Below, one piece after another: positions 17,807 to 26,816 of a DNA stretch of 64,000 nucleotides. The stretch is from CAZHCA01 sp964530825 (GTDB lineage Bacteria; Bacteroidota; Bacteroidia; Chitinophagales; Saprospiraceae): assembly GCA_964530825.1 (NCBI GenBank), contig CAZHCA010000009.1, positions 62,001 through 126,000 on the forward strand, read 5' to 3'. How positions within the stretch are numbered: the stretch's first letter is position 1; each line of letters opens with the position of its first letter. The position numbers and the translations under genes are program-made. The notes under the pieces were generated by a model. The model had not been told where the DNA came from. It was given only the letters and a program-made list of their open reading frames with translations, and made no database searches.

Positions 17807-19420
17807 TTAATTTATTTCCTCCAGCGTAGTTTCGTGGTAGTCGGACATATAACGGACCGGATCAAATGTCATGAGCTTGGCGTTTTCGGCCATAATGTAG
17901 TATTGTAGGGTGTTCCGGCCATTTGGTGGATCGATAATCACACCGTAGATGTGGTCGTTTGCCTCTTCATCGAAGTGTTTCCCATCATCGACCATATTTT
18001 TGGAACGGTAGGTTTCATCGGGTGAAAAGCGATAATAAATTTTTACCCGATTCACAAACTTGCTGATCTGAGCCTGGATGGAGAAATTCTCCACGCGCTC
18101 AGTAGAGAATCGTTCGCGTTTTTTGACCTTGATATTGGCAATGCTGGGCGGGATGATGGTCAACTCGGGGTGCTTGCGCAGAAAATCAGCCCTCGGCTCC
18201 ATCAACTCCTGGATGCCAGGGATCTGGCTTTTGCTGCCAATGGTTTTTTTCAAGCTATCATCAAACTGGGAAATTTGGTAGTAGCGATTATCGTCCATCT
18301 CCAGGAAAGAGCGGATACTTTCCTGCATAGCTTTGGCGCGTTCCAGGTAGCTATCGTTTTCAAACTCTTCATACACCAGGGTACGCAAGTGAGAAAGGTA
18401 AAGCTTACGATATTCCTCCTTGGCGAGTAAGCGGCTGATCAAGGGTTTAAACTGATTATCCAGGTGCAGGAGTGGGTCCATTTCCACCAGCTCTTCAAAC
18501 TTCAGATCCGATCCCTTACCGGTATTTTTGTAGCTGCCAAATGCCAGGTTCATATCCCAAAGAATGGGGTGAAACACCCCTTCAACATCCTGGTACAACA
18601 TGTAGTTGGGACTGTCTTTACCGGTATAGCTGCTCAAGTTGACCGCTACATTGTTGAAAGCGAGCATCCAGAGGACCTCATCTACATCCAGGATATCTTC
18701 GATATGGTCAATATCCTGCTCCAGGGCACGCGTCAGATTGACCAGGGGGCGATAGCTGCTGCCGCGCAAGAGTAAAAAGTTGGCTGCAAAGCACTTGGTA
18801 TCTTTGTCGTATTGCAAACTGCCGTAGGATTCGCTGATGCAGCCGCTGGGTGCCGGGTCTTTGGTATTGGGCTGGCTCAGGTAGAGGTAACCGTCCGAAG
18901 CCCCGAAGTTGCGATTCAGGAAAGCCGTATCGATAGGCTCGATGTTGACTAGTACGCCGTATGCCTCTTTGTTGACCTCTACGTAAGCATAGTTGGCCCG
19001 AGGAGCCGGAAAATATTTGCCGGCTATCTCATAGCCTAGTGTTTCGCGCACCAAACTTGGATCACGCACCGCGGCCGAAAGCTTGACCGCCTGGCGCCCC
19101 CGATAAAACGCCTTAGGATTCGAATGGTCGAGTTGTAAATGGAGACTATTGCGCAGGCTGCCCGGTGACCAGGCCGGTGTATCGCGGTAGCGCAACCCTA
19201 CATTGTCGAATGATGAGCCATTGATAGACACATCGACCGTGAGCAATTCGTCGCCGTTGTAGCGAAGGGAGTCCAACAAATAGCGCCACTTCGTACTGTC
19301 GGTTTTAATCTTAATGCGCTGGACTTGATCGAGGGCGTAAAAGCTGCTGGAATCCTGGGCCTTAACGAACGTCGCGACAGCCGTCAGGATGATGAGTAGC
19401 AATAGAATAATGTGTTTCAT
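17807..19420 (-). CDS. secreted CotH kinase family protein (paralog 2)
   Basis: A 537-residue protein from the ATG at 19420, chosen because MKHIILLLLIILTAV starts a clear signal peptide; 22 extra codons upstream are unlike an export signal. The CotH kinase domain shares its key features with the neighbouring paralog: GLRYRDTPAW, KLSAAVRDPSLVRETLGYEIAGKYFPAPRANY (motif split over 115-150) and LWDMNLAFGS. The extracellular C-terminal part (from about 430) looks like a beta domain and is the least conserved region between the two. The duplication suggests different substrates or a heteromer. A hairpin after the stop separates it from paralog 1. Confidence 0.9.
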   Translation of the reverse strand: MKHIILLLLIILTAVATFVKAQDSSSFYALDQVQRIKIKTDSTKWRYLLDSLRYNGDELLTVDVSINGSSFDNVGLRYRDTPAWSPGSLRNSLHLQLDHSNPKAFYRGRQAVKLSAAVRDPSLVRETLGYEIAGKYFPAPRANYAYVEVNKEAYGVLVNIEPIDTAFLNRNFGASDGYLYLSQPNTKDPAPSGCISESYGSLQYDKDTKCFAANFLLLRGSSYRPLVNLTRALEQDIDHIEDILDVDEVLWMLAFNNVAVNLSSYTGKDSPNYMLYQDVEGVFHPILWDMNLAFGSYKNTGKGSDLKFEELVEMDPLLHLDNQFKPLISRLLAKEEYRKLYLSHLRTLVYEEFENDSYLERAKAMQESIRSFLEMDDNRYYQISQFDDSLKKTIGSKSQIPGIQELMEPRADFLRKHPELTIIPPSIANIKVKKRERFSTERVENFSIQAQISKFVNRVKIYYRFSPDETYRSKNMVDDGKHFDEEANDHIYGVIIDPPNGRNTLQYYIMAENAKLMTFDPVRYMSDYHETTLEEIN

Positions 19421-19604
19421 GACCGATTTTTGGTACATTTTGATAGCGCTAACGTCTGGCGGGTATTCACACGTTTTGCATTGCAATAATAATAAATTTC
19501 AAATACAAAGCTTGCCGGTTGTCTCTGCATTTGCTTTGAAATCAAGGCCGGGAAACTAAAACTTTTTTAGATATGAAAAATTTTTATCTAATAAAAACGC
19601 TTTT

Positions 19605-19832
19605 TTATCCAGCATGAATCAAATCCCGGATACCTAGGAAAAGGTTGGCCAGCATGATTGCCATAAGCGCCAACCCCATGATGCGTAACCAGCGACCGTT
19701 GTTTCGGCGAAATTGCTCGGCTCGGGCCTGCAACCTGGGATCTTTACTCCTGAATGCGCCCCGGGAAAAAAGGTAAACATAGAACCCTACCAAGAAGAGC
19801 AAAAATTGGAAAACCAGACCAAGGTAAATCAT
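19605..19832 (-). CDS. small two-helix membrane protein
   Basis: A 75-residue protein with hydrophobic helices at about 3-22 and 50-67, joined by a basic, charged loop (SKDPRLQARAEQFRRNNGRW). I do not recognise a named family. The gene starts 15 nt after the stop of the asparaginase-domain gene, so the two are likely cotranscribed. The basic loop suggests that it faces the cytoplasm. Function unknown. Confidence 0.7.
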   Translation of the reverse strand: MIYLGLVFQFLLFLVGFYVYLFSRGAFRSKDPRLQARAEQFRRNNGRWLRIMGLALMAIMLANLFLGIRDLIHAG

Positions 19833-19847
19833 ACATCTGCTTTTTAC

Positions 19848-20351
19848 TTAATTGGCAACACTCTGTATTTCTTCAAAATAACCGGTACGCCGGTTTTTCA
19901 CCACATTATCCCACTGGAAGCAGCGACCATTCATCACTACGTACACTCCGTGCGGAAGCCCCTGGACGAACGCCAATGCACTTCCCAAATTAAAAAATCC
20001 ATCGGAAGAGGTGCCAAAAGCGTAGGGTATCATCGCTCCTGTCAACACGATTGTCTTTTCTGCAATGTGTGCCTGGGCTAAGTATTTAGCCGTTTCGACC
20101 ATTGTATCGGTGCCATGGGTAATAATGATCTGGTGTGAGTCGGAGCGCCGGCAGTTGTGCACGATAATCTCGCGGTCGGCTTCTTTCATATCGCTGCTGT
20201 CGATCATCATAAGGGTCTTCACATCAATATCGAGCGTGCACCTGCCCCGGTCGAGCATGCTCAGTATGTGGGTATCGCGGAAAAAAAGCGTCCCTTTGAT
20301 GTAGTTGTACTCCTTATCAAAAGTACCGCCTGTGACGAAAATTTGAATCAT
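19848..20351 (-). CDS. single-domain type I asparaginase-like protein
   Basis: A 167-residue protein from the ATG at 20351. That start gives the family N-terminus MIQIFVTGGTFDK and has GGGAGG just upstream (closely spaced). A frame extension of 36 codons has no family resemblance. The asparaginase residues are present: Thr10 in TGGT, Thr81-Asp82 in THGTDTM and Lys152 in NVVKN. Standard L-asparaginases are about 330 residues and have a second domain that completes the neighbouring active site; it is absent here. The C-terminus ends cleanly, so this looks like a natural short form rather than a truncation. It may hydrolyse asparagine or a related amide, which is inference. A small membrane protein follows 15 nt downstream. 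Confidence 0.85.
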   Translation of the reverse strand: MIQIFVTGGTFDKEYNYIKGTLFFRDTHILSMLDRGRCTLDIDVKTLMMIDSSDMKEADREIIVHNCRRSDSHQIIITHGTDTMVETAKYLAQAHIAEKTIVLTGAMIPYAFGTSSDGFFNLGSALAFVQGLPHGVYVVMNGRCFQWDNVVKNRRTGYFEEIQSVAN

Positions 20352-20482
20352 AGCCTCCCGTTTGGTTAGATGAACTTCAGGAGGTAAAGGTAAGAAGGAT
20401 AGGGGAAGGATTTGGAAGTGGAAGGATTTAGAAGTGGAGAAGAAATTTTTTCTCTCCACTTCTGCACCATCAGACTGTGGCT

Positions 20483-22573
20483 TTATTCTATCTGGAAGGA
20501 GCTATCTTCCAGCCCGGTATTCACCTCGATCGATTCGACGGTCATCTCGATAGGGAAAGGCATAGCACCGGAGGTGGTCATTTTGTGGGGGAATTGAACC
20601 CCAGACACTTCCTGATAGTCGGCAAAATCGTTAGTCACGGTTACCTTGCGGCCATTTGCTTCTTCGGTTTGCACCGATCGGATTTTATAACCCGAATCGA
20701 CTGCGTAGTACTCTGTGAAATTGCCTCCCTGCGGTGTTTTCACCACTACCTTGTAAGCTGACTGTCCTTCAATTTGCTCGACGCCTTTGAGCATTATGTC
20801 GTAGCCCATATCGGCATACTCCAGTTCAGAGAACATAATAGCCTGACGCCTGGTCGAGGCCGCCTCTTCGCCTTCCAATACTTGCTTATTGCCCATAGCG
20901 CTCACTAATGCTTTTTCACCATCGAAACGAGTTTCATTTACGACATTCCCGTTCATCATGACTTGCATGGACATCATATTGGGGCGTTTGTTTTTCATCT
21001 CCATCACCATGGGCATGCCTTGTACAGTAGTTGACATCTGCATCTTAACGTCGTTTACCGACTTCAGTCGATCCCTGCCACCGATCACTTCGACATACCG
21101 ATCGATTACGTCCTGGCCTGTCATACCGGCTGGAGCCGCTGAATTAGACCGATCTATCGGATTGCCATAAATATTGTAGTAGTGCACCTCACCGTCGTCC
21201 GCAAAAGGCTTCAGCTTTTCCGCCACCTCGTCAATGGCGCCCACCACTAGGACATGTGCAGCATCCGGGTTGATGTACTTGCGGGCTACGCGCTGGATAT
21301 CACCGGCCGTAAGTGCATCCAGTCGTTCCAAGTAAGTAGCGTAATAGTCTTTGGGCAGGTCATAGCGCGCTGTGTTCAGGGCGTAACTTGCCACTGTCTG
21401 AGGTCGCTCCAGGTCCAGTGCAAAATCGCCGGTGAGGTAGTTTTTGACCAGGCTCAGTTCGTCTTCGGGCACGAGCTCATCGCGCAGGCGATTGATTTCG
21501 TAAAGAAATTCGTGGACCGCGCTATCGGTCACTTCATTGCGTACGCTGGCGGTCGCGCCAAATACGCCGATCTCGCGGTCAGGACGCAGGAAAGAGCCCG
21601 CCCCGTAGCTATACCCCTTATCTTCGCGGATATTTTGTTGCAGCCGGCTGTTAAAATAACCGCCTAGGATGGTGTTCATCACCCTTGCTGCCAGAGCGTC
21701 GGGGTGGCCGGGTTCCAGGTCAACAGGCTGGGTGACACGGACAACGGATTGAACAGCCCCTGCCTTATCCACAAAACTCACGCGGGTGCCCTCAGGGCGC
21801 TCTGGGTCTTCGACGTTTGCCTCGGAGACCTCCCCCCTTTTCCAATCGCCGAAATACTTTCTAGCTACTTTTTTTGCAGCAGCTAAATCGGTATCACCCA
21901 CGACTACTAGGTAGGCAATATTCGGACGAAAGTAATTATCGTAGTAGGACTTGCAATCGTCAAGCGTAATATTCTTGACGGTTTCTTCGGTCGTTTGCTC
22001 GCCGTAAGGGTGATCCAACCCGAAATTCAGGGCGCTAGCTACATTACTAGCAATGGCGTTGGCATTATCCTTTTGGGTGGCCAGACCGGAAAGTACCTGG
22101 GTGCGGATTTTTTCCAGCTCCTCTTCCGGAAAGCTCGGATTGAGTAGAACGTCTGACATGATCGCCAGAAGCTGATCCTGGTGCTTGGAAAGACAGGAAC
22201 CGAAAAGGCCGCTGGCCGAGGTAGAGAAGGAAGCACCAATTAGATCGACGGCCTGGTCAATTTCCGCCTTTGTTTTCGTTTTCGTACCGCGGCTCAACAG
22301 ATCCCCCATGATATTTTGGCGACCGGCTTTTTCGCCTTCAGCAATTTCCGGCGCATCAATGAAAACCTGATAAGATACACGCGGGATGCGATGGTTTTCC
22401 ACCAAAATGACCTGCAGTCCGTTATTCAATTCAAAGGTTTCGTAATCTCCCATTTCGACTTTGGGCGGCGGCCCGGGTTGGGGAGCATTTTTCCGGAAAT
22501 CTTCATTTTGGGCCGTAAGCGAACTGACAGCAAAGAAGAACGAGAGTAAAGAAAGAAGTTTATTCGTACGCAT
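20483..22573 (-). CDS. M16 peptidase-like protein lacking the zinc motif, with C-terminal LolA-like domain
   Basis: About 696 residues from the ATG at 22573, where a signal peptide (LLSLLSFFFAVSSLTAQ) begins. Residues ~30-460 match the two-lobed M16 (insulinase/MPP) fold. However, the zinc motif HxxEH is replaced by a stretch reading MGDLLSRGTKTKTKAEID, so it should be catalytically dead, like the alpha subunit of mitochondrial processing peptidase. The last ~220 residues (from about EVIGGRDRLKSV) resemble an outer-membrane lipoprotein-carrier (LolA/LolB-like) beta fold. Its partner with an intact motif is the upstream gene, ending 25 nt before. The two probably form a periplasmic heterodimer. 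Confidence 0.92.
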   Translation of the reverse strand: MRTNKLLSLLSFFFAVSSLTAQNEDFRKNAPQPGPPPKVEMGDYETFELNNGLQVILVENHRIPRVSYQVFIDAPEIAEGEKAGRQNIMGDLLSRGTKTKTKAEIDQAVDLIGASFSTSASGLFGSCLSKHQDQLLAIMSDVLLNPSFPEEELEKIRTQVLSGLATQKDNANAIASNVASALNFGLDHPYGEQTTEETVKNITLDDCKSYYDNYFRPNIAYLVVVGDTDLAAAKKVARKYFGDWKRGEVSEANVEDPERPEGTRVSFVDKAGAVQSVVRVTQPVDLEPGHPDALAARVMNTILGGYFNSRLQQNIREDKGYSYGAGSFLRPDREIGVFGATASVRNEVTDSAVHEFLYEINRLRDELVPEDELSLVKNYLTGDFALDLERPQTVASYALNTARYDLPKDYYATYLERLDALTAGDIQRVARKYINPDAAHVLVVGAIDEVAEKLKPFADDGEVHYYNIYGNPIDRSNSAAPAGMTGQDVIDRYVEVIGGRDRLKSVNDVKMQMSTTVQGMPMVMEMKNKRPNMMSMQVMMNGNVVNETRFDGEKALVSAMGNKQVLEGEEAASTRRQAIMFSELEYADMGYDIMLKGVEQIEGQSAYKVVVKTPQGGNFTEYYAVDSGYKIRSVQTEEANGRKVTVTNDFADYQEVSGVQFPHKMTTSGAMPFPIEMTVESIEVNTGLEDSSFQIE

Positions 22574-22598
22574 AAATAGTCGATTTTTAGTGTTAAGA

Positions 22599-23924
22599 TC
22601 ACTGCGCTTTCGGCAGATAATACAACACGACACGCTTGTCTAAAGTGAAGTATTCCTGGGCAGCCTTGCGGATATCCTCACGCGTTACGGTGCGGTAACG
22701 CTCCAACTCGGTATTGATCAAGTTGGCATCGCCGTAGAAGAGTTCGTAATCGGAAAGAGCCTGGGCAATACCCTGCATGCTGCTACGCTGACTAATCAGG
22801 TCGTCTTCCGTTTGGTTGAGCAGTTTTTTATATTCTGTTTCCGAGATCAGCTCGTTTTGTACCTGCTCGATCTCGGCATCAATGGCGGCCTCCATTTCCT
22901 GGGGATTGACGCCCATATTGCAGATACCAAAGGTGATCATGGCGCCGGGATCCTCGGCTGCCAGGGGGAAAGCGCCCACAAACAAGGCTTTCTGTTGCTC
23001 GTCGACTAGGGCTTGGTAGAGGCGGCTGCTTTCTCCAGTGGAGAGTAGTTTTGTCAGCAGGTCTACAGCGTAGAAATCCTCGGAGTCGCGCTTTGGCAGG
23101 CGGAAACCCTGAACGACGGCCGGCAGCTGGATATTATCGTACACGGTGTCGCGCACTACGCTGGCAAGCGGCGGCTCTTCCACATCGGGGCGAGAGATGG
23201 TTTTTTTTCCGCGGGGAATGGTGCTAAAGTACTTATCGACCATGGACTTGGTCTCTTCGATATCGATATCACCGGCGACACACAAAATGGCATTGTTGGG
23301 CACGTAGAACGTCTCATAGAAATTGACGTAGTCTGCCTCCGAAGCTGCATTTAAATCTTCCATGTATCCGATGGGCGGCCATTGGTAGGGGTGTTCCTGG
23401 AACATACGCGGCATCATTTCCAGCAAAAACGATCCATAGGGTTGGTTTTCGTAGCGCTGGCGCCGCTCCTCTTTCACCACTTCGCGCTGTACATCAATGC
23501 CTTTCTGCTCGACCTTGGCATGCAGCATACGCTCCGATTCTAGCCACAGCCCCAATTCCAATTGGTTGGAGGGCAGCAGGTCGAAATAGAATGTCTGATC
23601 TTGGGTCGTAAAGGCATTGTTTTTTCCGCCAGCATTATTGACGTAACCATCGAACTCACCACGATCGATATTTTCGGAGCCCTCGAACAGCAGGTGCTCA
23701 AAGAAATGGGCGAAGCCGCGACGCTCCGGATCTTCATTTTTCGAACCAACGTGGTAGTTCACCGTGATGGCCACAACGGGCGAGGAATTGTCTTGGTGAA
23801 GGATCACCTTCAGGCCGTTATCGAGGGTAAAGCGCTCGAATTCGACCGCTTGTGTTTGGGCGGGCAGCAGCGTTATTGCGCTTAGACAACACCCAGTGAG
23901 GATCATTAAACATTTGACAAACAT
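22599..23924 (-). CDS. periplasmic M16 family zinc metallopeptidase (catalytic subunit)
   Basis: A 441-residue protein with a signal peptide (ending near LLPAQTQA). The inverted zinc motif HFFEH is at 73-77 in the context FAHFFEHLLFEGS, and the downstream glutamate region EVVKEERRQRYENQPYG is present, as in active M16B peptidases. The length fits one M16 half-unit pair. It is followed 25 nt later by the M16-like gene that lacks the zinc motif. Such active/inactive pairs resemble the beta/alpha subunits of mitochondrial processing peptidase. Substrate unknown; probably peptides or exported proteins in the periplasm. Confidence 0.95.
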   Translation of the reverse strand: MFVKCLMILTGCCLSAITLLPAQTQAVEFERFTLDNGLKVILHQDNSSPVVAITVNYHVGSKNEDPERRGFAHFFEHLLFEGSENIDRGEFDGYVNNAGGKNNAFTTQDQTFYFDLLPSNQLELGLWLESERMLHAKVEQKGIDVQREVVKEERRQRYENQPYGSFLLEMMPRMFQEHPYQWPPIGYMEDLNAASEADYVNFYETFYVPNNAILCVAGDIDIEETKSMVDKYFSTIPRGKKTISRPDVEEPPLASVVRDTVYDNIQLPAVVQGFRLPKRDSEDFYAVDLLTKLLSTGESSRLYQALVDEQQKALFVGAFPLAAEDPGAMITFGICNMGVNPQEMEAAIDAEIEQVQNELISETEYKKLLNQTEDDLISQRSSMQGIAQALSDYELFYGDANLINTELERYRTVTREDIRKAAQEYFTLDKRVVLYYLPKAQ

Positions 23925-24116
23925 AGGCTTTAATTTTTACTGCGAAAACAGAGGAAAATAACCATTTTATTCCAAATCGATCGAGTAATTGCTGTGCTAA
24001 TTAGACGAATGGCGGGAAATAATATTGTTTCGTATAGAGGTGCGAAGTCTAAGTGTCGAAGCAGGCCGCGACGACAGGGAAACAAAAGCGGGGGGCGGAC
24101 AGGTCAGCGTAGCTCC

Positions 24117-24587
24117 CTAGACAACCTTATCGGCGCAGGCGGAGCTGGCAAATGCATCGGGTTTGGCCTTGAACTGGAAACCCATCCCGAGGATGTAACC
24201 CATCGCTTCCTTCAGGGCTGCGTTGGATTGAAAGTGCGGATCCGTGTTGATATCGGCATGCACCTCCAAAGCGACATCGTGCTCATCCAGCAAATCACAT
24301 AGGGAATAGGCCACCTCTACGGATTTCGCAACCTCGGCAATCATGCGCTCGCGCAGCGACATCCGCTTCGTGTTCTTGCTGTTGTTGATGAACATGAAGC
24401 CTCCCTTTTTTTCTCGCAAGAAGACGATGACAGTAGCAAACTCCACCACCCCGCCGCGAACTTGGGAATCGGAGCCAATGCAAACCTTCAATTTGTGACC
24501 CAGCCCCCGTTCACGCAAAATGGCTTGCTCTACCGCATCGTGAATGGAATCTTCAATTTTCTGACCATTAAGTCTTCGCCAATTCAT
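24117..24587 (-). CDS. YkuK/DUF458 family RNase H-like protein
   Basis: A 156-residue protein with the YkuK-type sequence: KVCIGSDSQVRGG near 34-46, then FATVIVFLREKKGGFMF, and a later LEVHADINTDP. The acidic residues at the strand ends (SDS, HADIN) suit an RNase H-like fold. The biochemical role of this family is not established to my knowledge. It is divergent from the photolyase gene, separated by a 284-nt region with several small hairpins. Confidence 0.85.
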   Translation of the reverse strand: MNWRRLNGQKIEDSIHDAVEQAILRERGLGHKLKVCIGSDSQVRGGVVEFATVIVFLREKKGGFMFINNSKNTKRMSLRERMIAEVAKSVEVAYSLCDLLDEHDVALEVHADINTDPHFQSNAALKEAMGYILGMGFQFKAKPDAFASSACADKVV

Positions 24588-24871
24588 GTTAGCTAAAGTT
24601 ATAAGTAGTAATAACCCATACGGGTAAAATCTTTACGTTCTGTAAGGCGGGGATACAAATGTCCCCAACATTTAAAAATATTAAAGCCTGACAGGCCGGG
24701 GAATTTTTTTCCAATAAATTAAATAAAAGATAATCTTAATTTAACGTTTTGCCAGAATCCCAACAATGCAGACATCATTTGCAGGAATAACTTGTTATCA
24801 GCGTATGGCAAACAGCGAAATAACATTCGGGAAGCTTTAATGGTTCCCTACAGCGAAACCAAACCGGTCTC
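24588..24871. other. divergent intergenic region between the YkuK-like and photolyase genes
   Basis: Holds two small hairpins, ACCC/GGGT (24614-24625) and GGGGATA/TGTCCCC (24649-24666), then an AT-rich tract at about 24710-24760 that could carry the photolyase promoter. No exact TAnnTTTG box was found. No gene is seen. Confidence 0.4.
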
Positions 24872-26350
24872 ATGGCGGTGAGTATTAACGTATTATGGTG
24901 GAAGCGGGACTTGCGTCTGCGCGATCATGCCCCATTGCAGGCTGCCATAGCAGCCAACAAGCCATTGATGCTACTCTATATCTTCGAACCGGCGCTGCTT
25001 CGTTACCCCGACAGCAATATCCGGCATTGGCGTTTTGTCTTTCAGTCCCTGACAGATTTGCAGCAGCAGCTTACCAAGCTGGGCGCCCGGTTACACATCG
25101 CCTGGGGGGAATGCTCGCAGGTTTTCGGGCAGCTCAATCAGCAATGCGCCATAGATACGGTATACAGTCACCTGGAGGTGGGGGCACGCCCGACTTTTGA
25201 CCGCGACCGGCAGCTGGCAAAATGGTTTCGTAAACAAGGCATCCGGTGGCAGGAAATGCAGCCCTCGGGCATTGAGCGAGGGAGGCCTGACCGGAACGGC
25301 TGGAAAGAAGCCTGGTACAACTACATGGAGCAACCGCTGGTCCAGCCCGACCTGGAGCGACTCCGTAGCGTAGCGCTGCCGCCCGATCTGGTAAAGCACT
25401 TGGGCGCCGGTCCTCTACCTACGTCTTTTAAAACAGTGGACGCCAATTTCCAGCCCGGAGGTGAAACCAAAGCCTGGCGTTATTTGCGCAGCTTCATCGA
25501 AGATCGCAATAGCGGCTATTCTCGCAACATCTCAAAGCCGCACGCAAGTCGCCGGCACTGCAGCCGGTTGTCGCCCTACCTAGCCTGGGGCAACCTGAGT
25601 CTGCGCCAGGTATATCAATATGTCTACGAGCACCGAAACGCTTTTCTGTCGGAGCGGGATTTCACCAATTTCACCTCTCGCCTGCGTTGGCGCGACCATT
25701 TCATTCAGAAGTTTGAAAGCCAGTGCAGCATGGAGTTTGAAAACCTCAATGCCGCCTACAATGACCTGCGTACCGAGGTTGATCACCAGCTGTTGGAGGC
25801 TTGGAAAACCGGTTACACGGGTTTCCCTCTCGTCGATGCCAGTATGCGCTGCCTGCGTGCCACCGGCTACCTCAACTTCCGCATGCGGGCCATGCTGGTT
25901 TCCTTTCTCACCCATACCCTGTGGCAGCCCTGGCAAGCCGGAGCGCCTTTTCTGGCCAGCCAGTTTCTCGATTACGAACCGGGCATTCACTACCCACAGT
26001 TCCAGATGCAGGCTGGGGTAACGGGTATCCATACGGTAAGAGTGTACAATCCGGTGGTCAACAGCCGAAAGCACGACCCGCACGGTGATTTTATCCGGCA
26101 GTGGGTACCCGAACTACACCCACTACCCGATCACCTACTCCACGAACCCTGGAAGATTCCGCCCCTGGAAACGGCATTCTTGAATTTCCAGCCCGGAAAA
26201 GACTATCCGCTGCCTGTGGTCGACCTGCGGCAGGCTACCCGCCGGGCCAGTGACCGGTTATGGTCGGTGAAAAAAAGTGCCGACGCCCAACTGGCCGGCC
26301 GACGCATTAAGGCCCGCCATGTAAACCCCGGCAAGCGCCGGCAAGAATAA
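24872..26350 (+). CDS. cryptochrome/photolyase family protein
   Basis: A 492-residue protein. The N-terminal alpha/beta antenna domain begins INVLWWKRDLRLRDHAPL. The C-terminal FAD-binding domain has FTSRLRWRDHFIQKFE, GYTGFPLVDASMRCLRATGYLNFRMRAML, and YNPVVNSRKHDPHGDFIRQWVPEL (motifs given in part). In the common class I enzymes the segment before the last motif reads roughly WQW.AG.G.D. Here it is HYPQFQMQAGVTGIHTVRVYNP in outline, so this belongs to a divergent branch. It may repair cyclobutane dimers using blue light or act as a light sensor; the sequence alone does not decide. A gamma-glutamylcyclotransferase-like gene starts 10 nt later. Confidence 0.93.
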   Translation: MAVSINVLWWKRDLRLRDHAPLQAAIAANKPLMLLYIFEPALLRYPDSNIRHWRFVFQSLTDLQQQLTKLGARLHIAWGECSQVFGQLNQQCAIDTVYSHLEVGARPTFDRDRQLAKWFRKQGIRWQEMQPSGIERGRPDRNGWKEAWYNYMEQPLVQPDLERLRSVALPPDLVKHLGAGPLPTSFKTVDANFQPGGETKAWRYLRSFIEDRNSGYSRNISKPHASRRHCSRLSPYLAWGNLSLRQVYQYVYEHRNAFLSERDFTNFTSRLRWRDHFIQKFESQCSMEFENLNAAYNDLRTEVDHQLLEAWKTGYTGFPLVDASMRCLRATGYLNFRMRAMLVSFLTHTLWQPWQAGAPFLASQFLDYEPGIHYPQFQMQAGVTGIHTVRVYNPVVNSRKHDPHGDFIRQWVPELHPLPDHLLHEPWKIPPLETAFLNFQPGKDYPLPVVDLRQATRRASDRLWSVKKSADAQLAGRRIKARHVNPGKRRQE

Positions 26351-26360
26351 ACCTGCTTTT

Positions 26361-26795
26361 ATGAAACCTGAATATCTCTTCGTTTACGGCACCCTGCGCT
26401 GGGGCATCGAAGGTGCCATGGCCCGCAAATTGCACAACCAAGTGTCCCGGATTGGCCCTGGGCGCCTCACCGGTATCCTTTATGACCTGGGGCAATACCC
26501 CGGGCTCTACATGGGACCGGAGGCCAATCAGCCGGTGCTGGGCGATGTATTTTACCTTCCCGACGCGCAGGCGGTTTTTTCCTGGCTGGACGCCTACGAA
26601 GGCCAGTCTGACCCACCTACGCCAGATGACGAATACCAACGCGTTTTGGTAGAAGTTATGGTGGGCCAGCAATCGGTCCTGGCCTGGACCTACTTGCTGC
26701 AAGAGGTTAACGACCATTACCGGACCATCGCCAGCGGCGATTACCTAGAATATATACGGGACCGGCCGGCTCACCAGGCATTTTTGCACCAGTAG
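26361..26795 (+). CDS. gamma-glutamylcyclotransferase-like protein
   Basis: A 144-residue protein of the GGCT/AIG2-like family. The N-terminal FVYGTLRWG is the substrate-binding loop, and WLDAYEG contains the likely catalytic glutamate. Family members cyclise gamma-glutamyl groups to 5-oxoproline; many bacterial ones have untested substrates. It starts 10 nt after the photolyase gene and is convergent with the DUF1643 gene, 21 nt away. Cytoplasmic. Confidence 0.9.
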   Translation: MKPEYLFVYGTLRWGIEGAMARKLHNQVSRIGPGRLTGILYDLGQYPGLYMGPEANQPVLGDVFYLPDAQAVFSWLDAYEGQSDPPTPDDEYQRVLVEVMVGQQSVLAWTYLLQEVNDHYRTIASGDYLEYIRDRPAHQAFLHQ

Positions 26796-26816
26796 TTACC
26801 CCCCTGACCACTCGGG

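Noticed and set aside
20580..20612. tRNA-like segment (GGGGAATTGAACCCCAGAC)
   Set aside because: It lies inside the coding frame of the M16-like gene, and no acceptor or anticodon arms can be formed around it.
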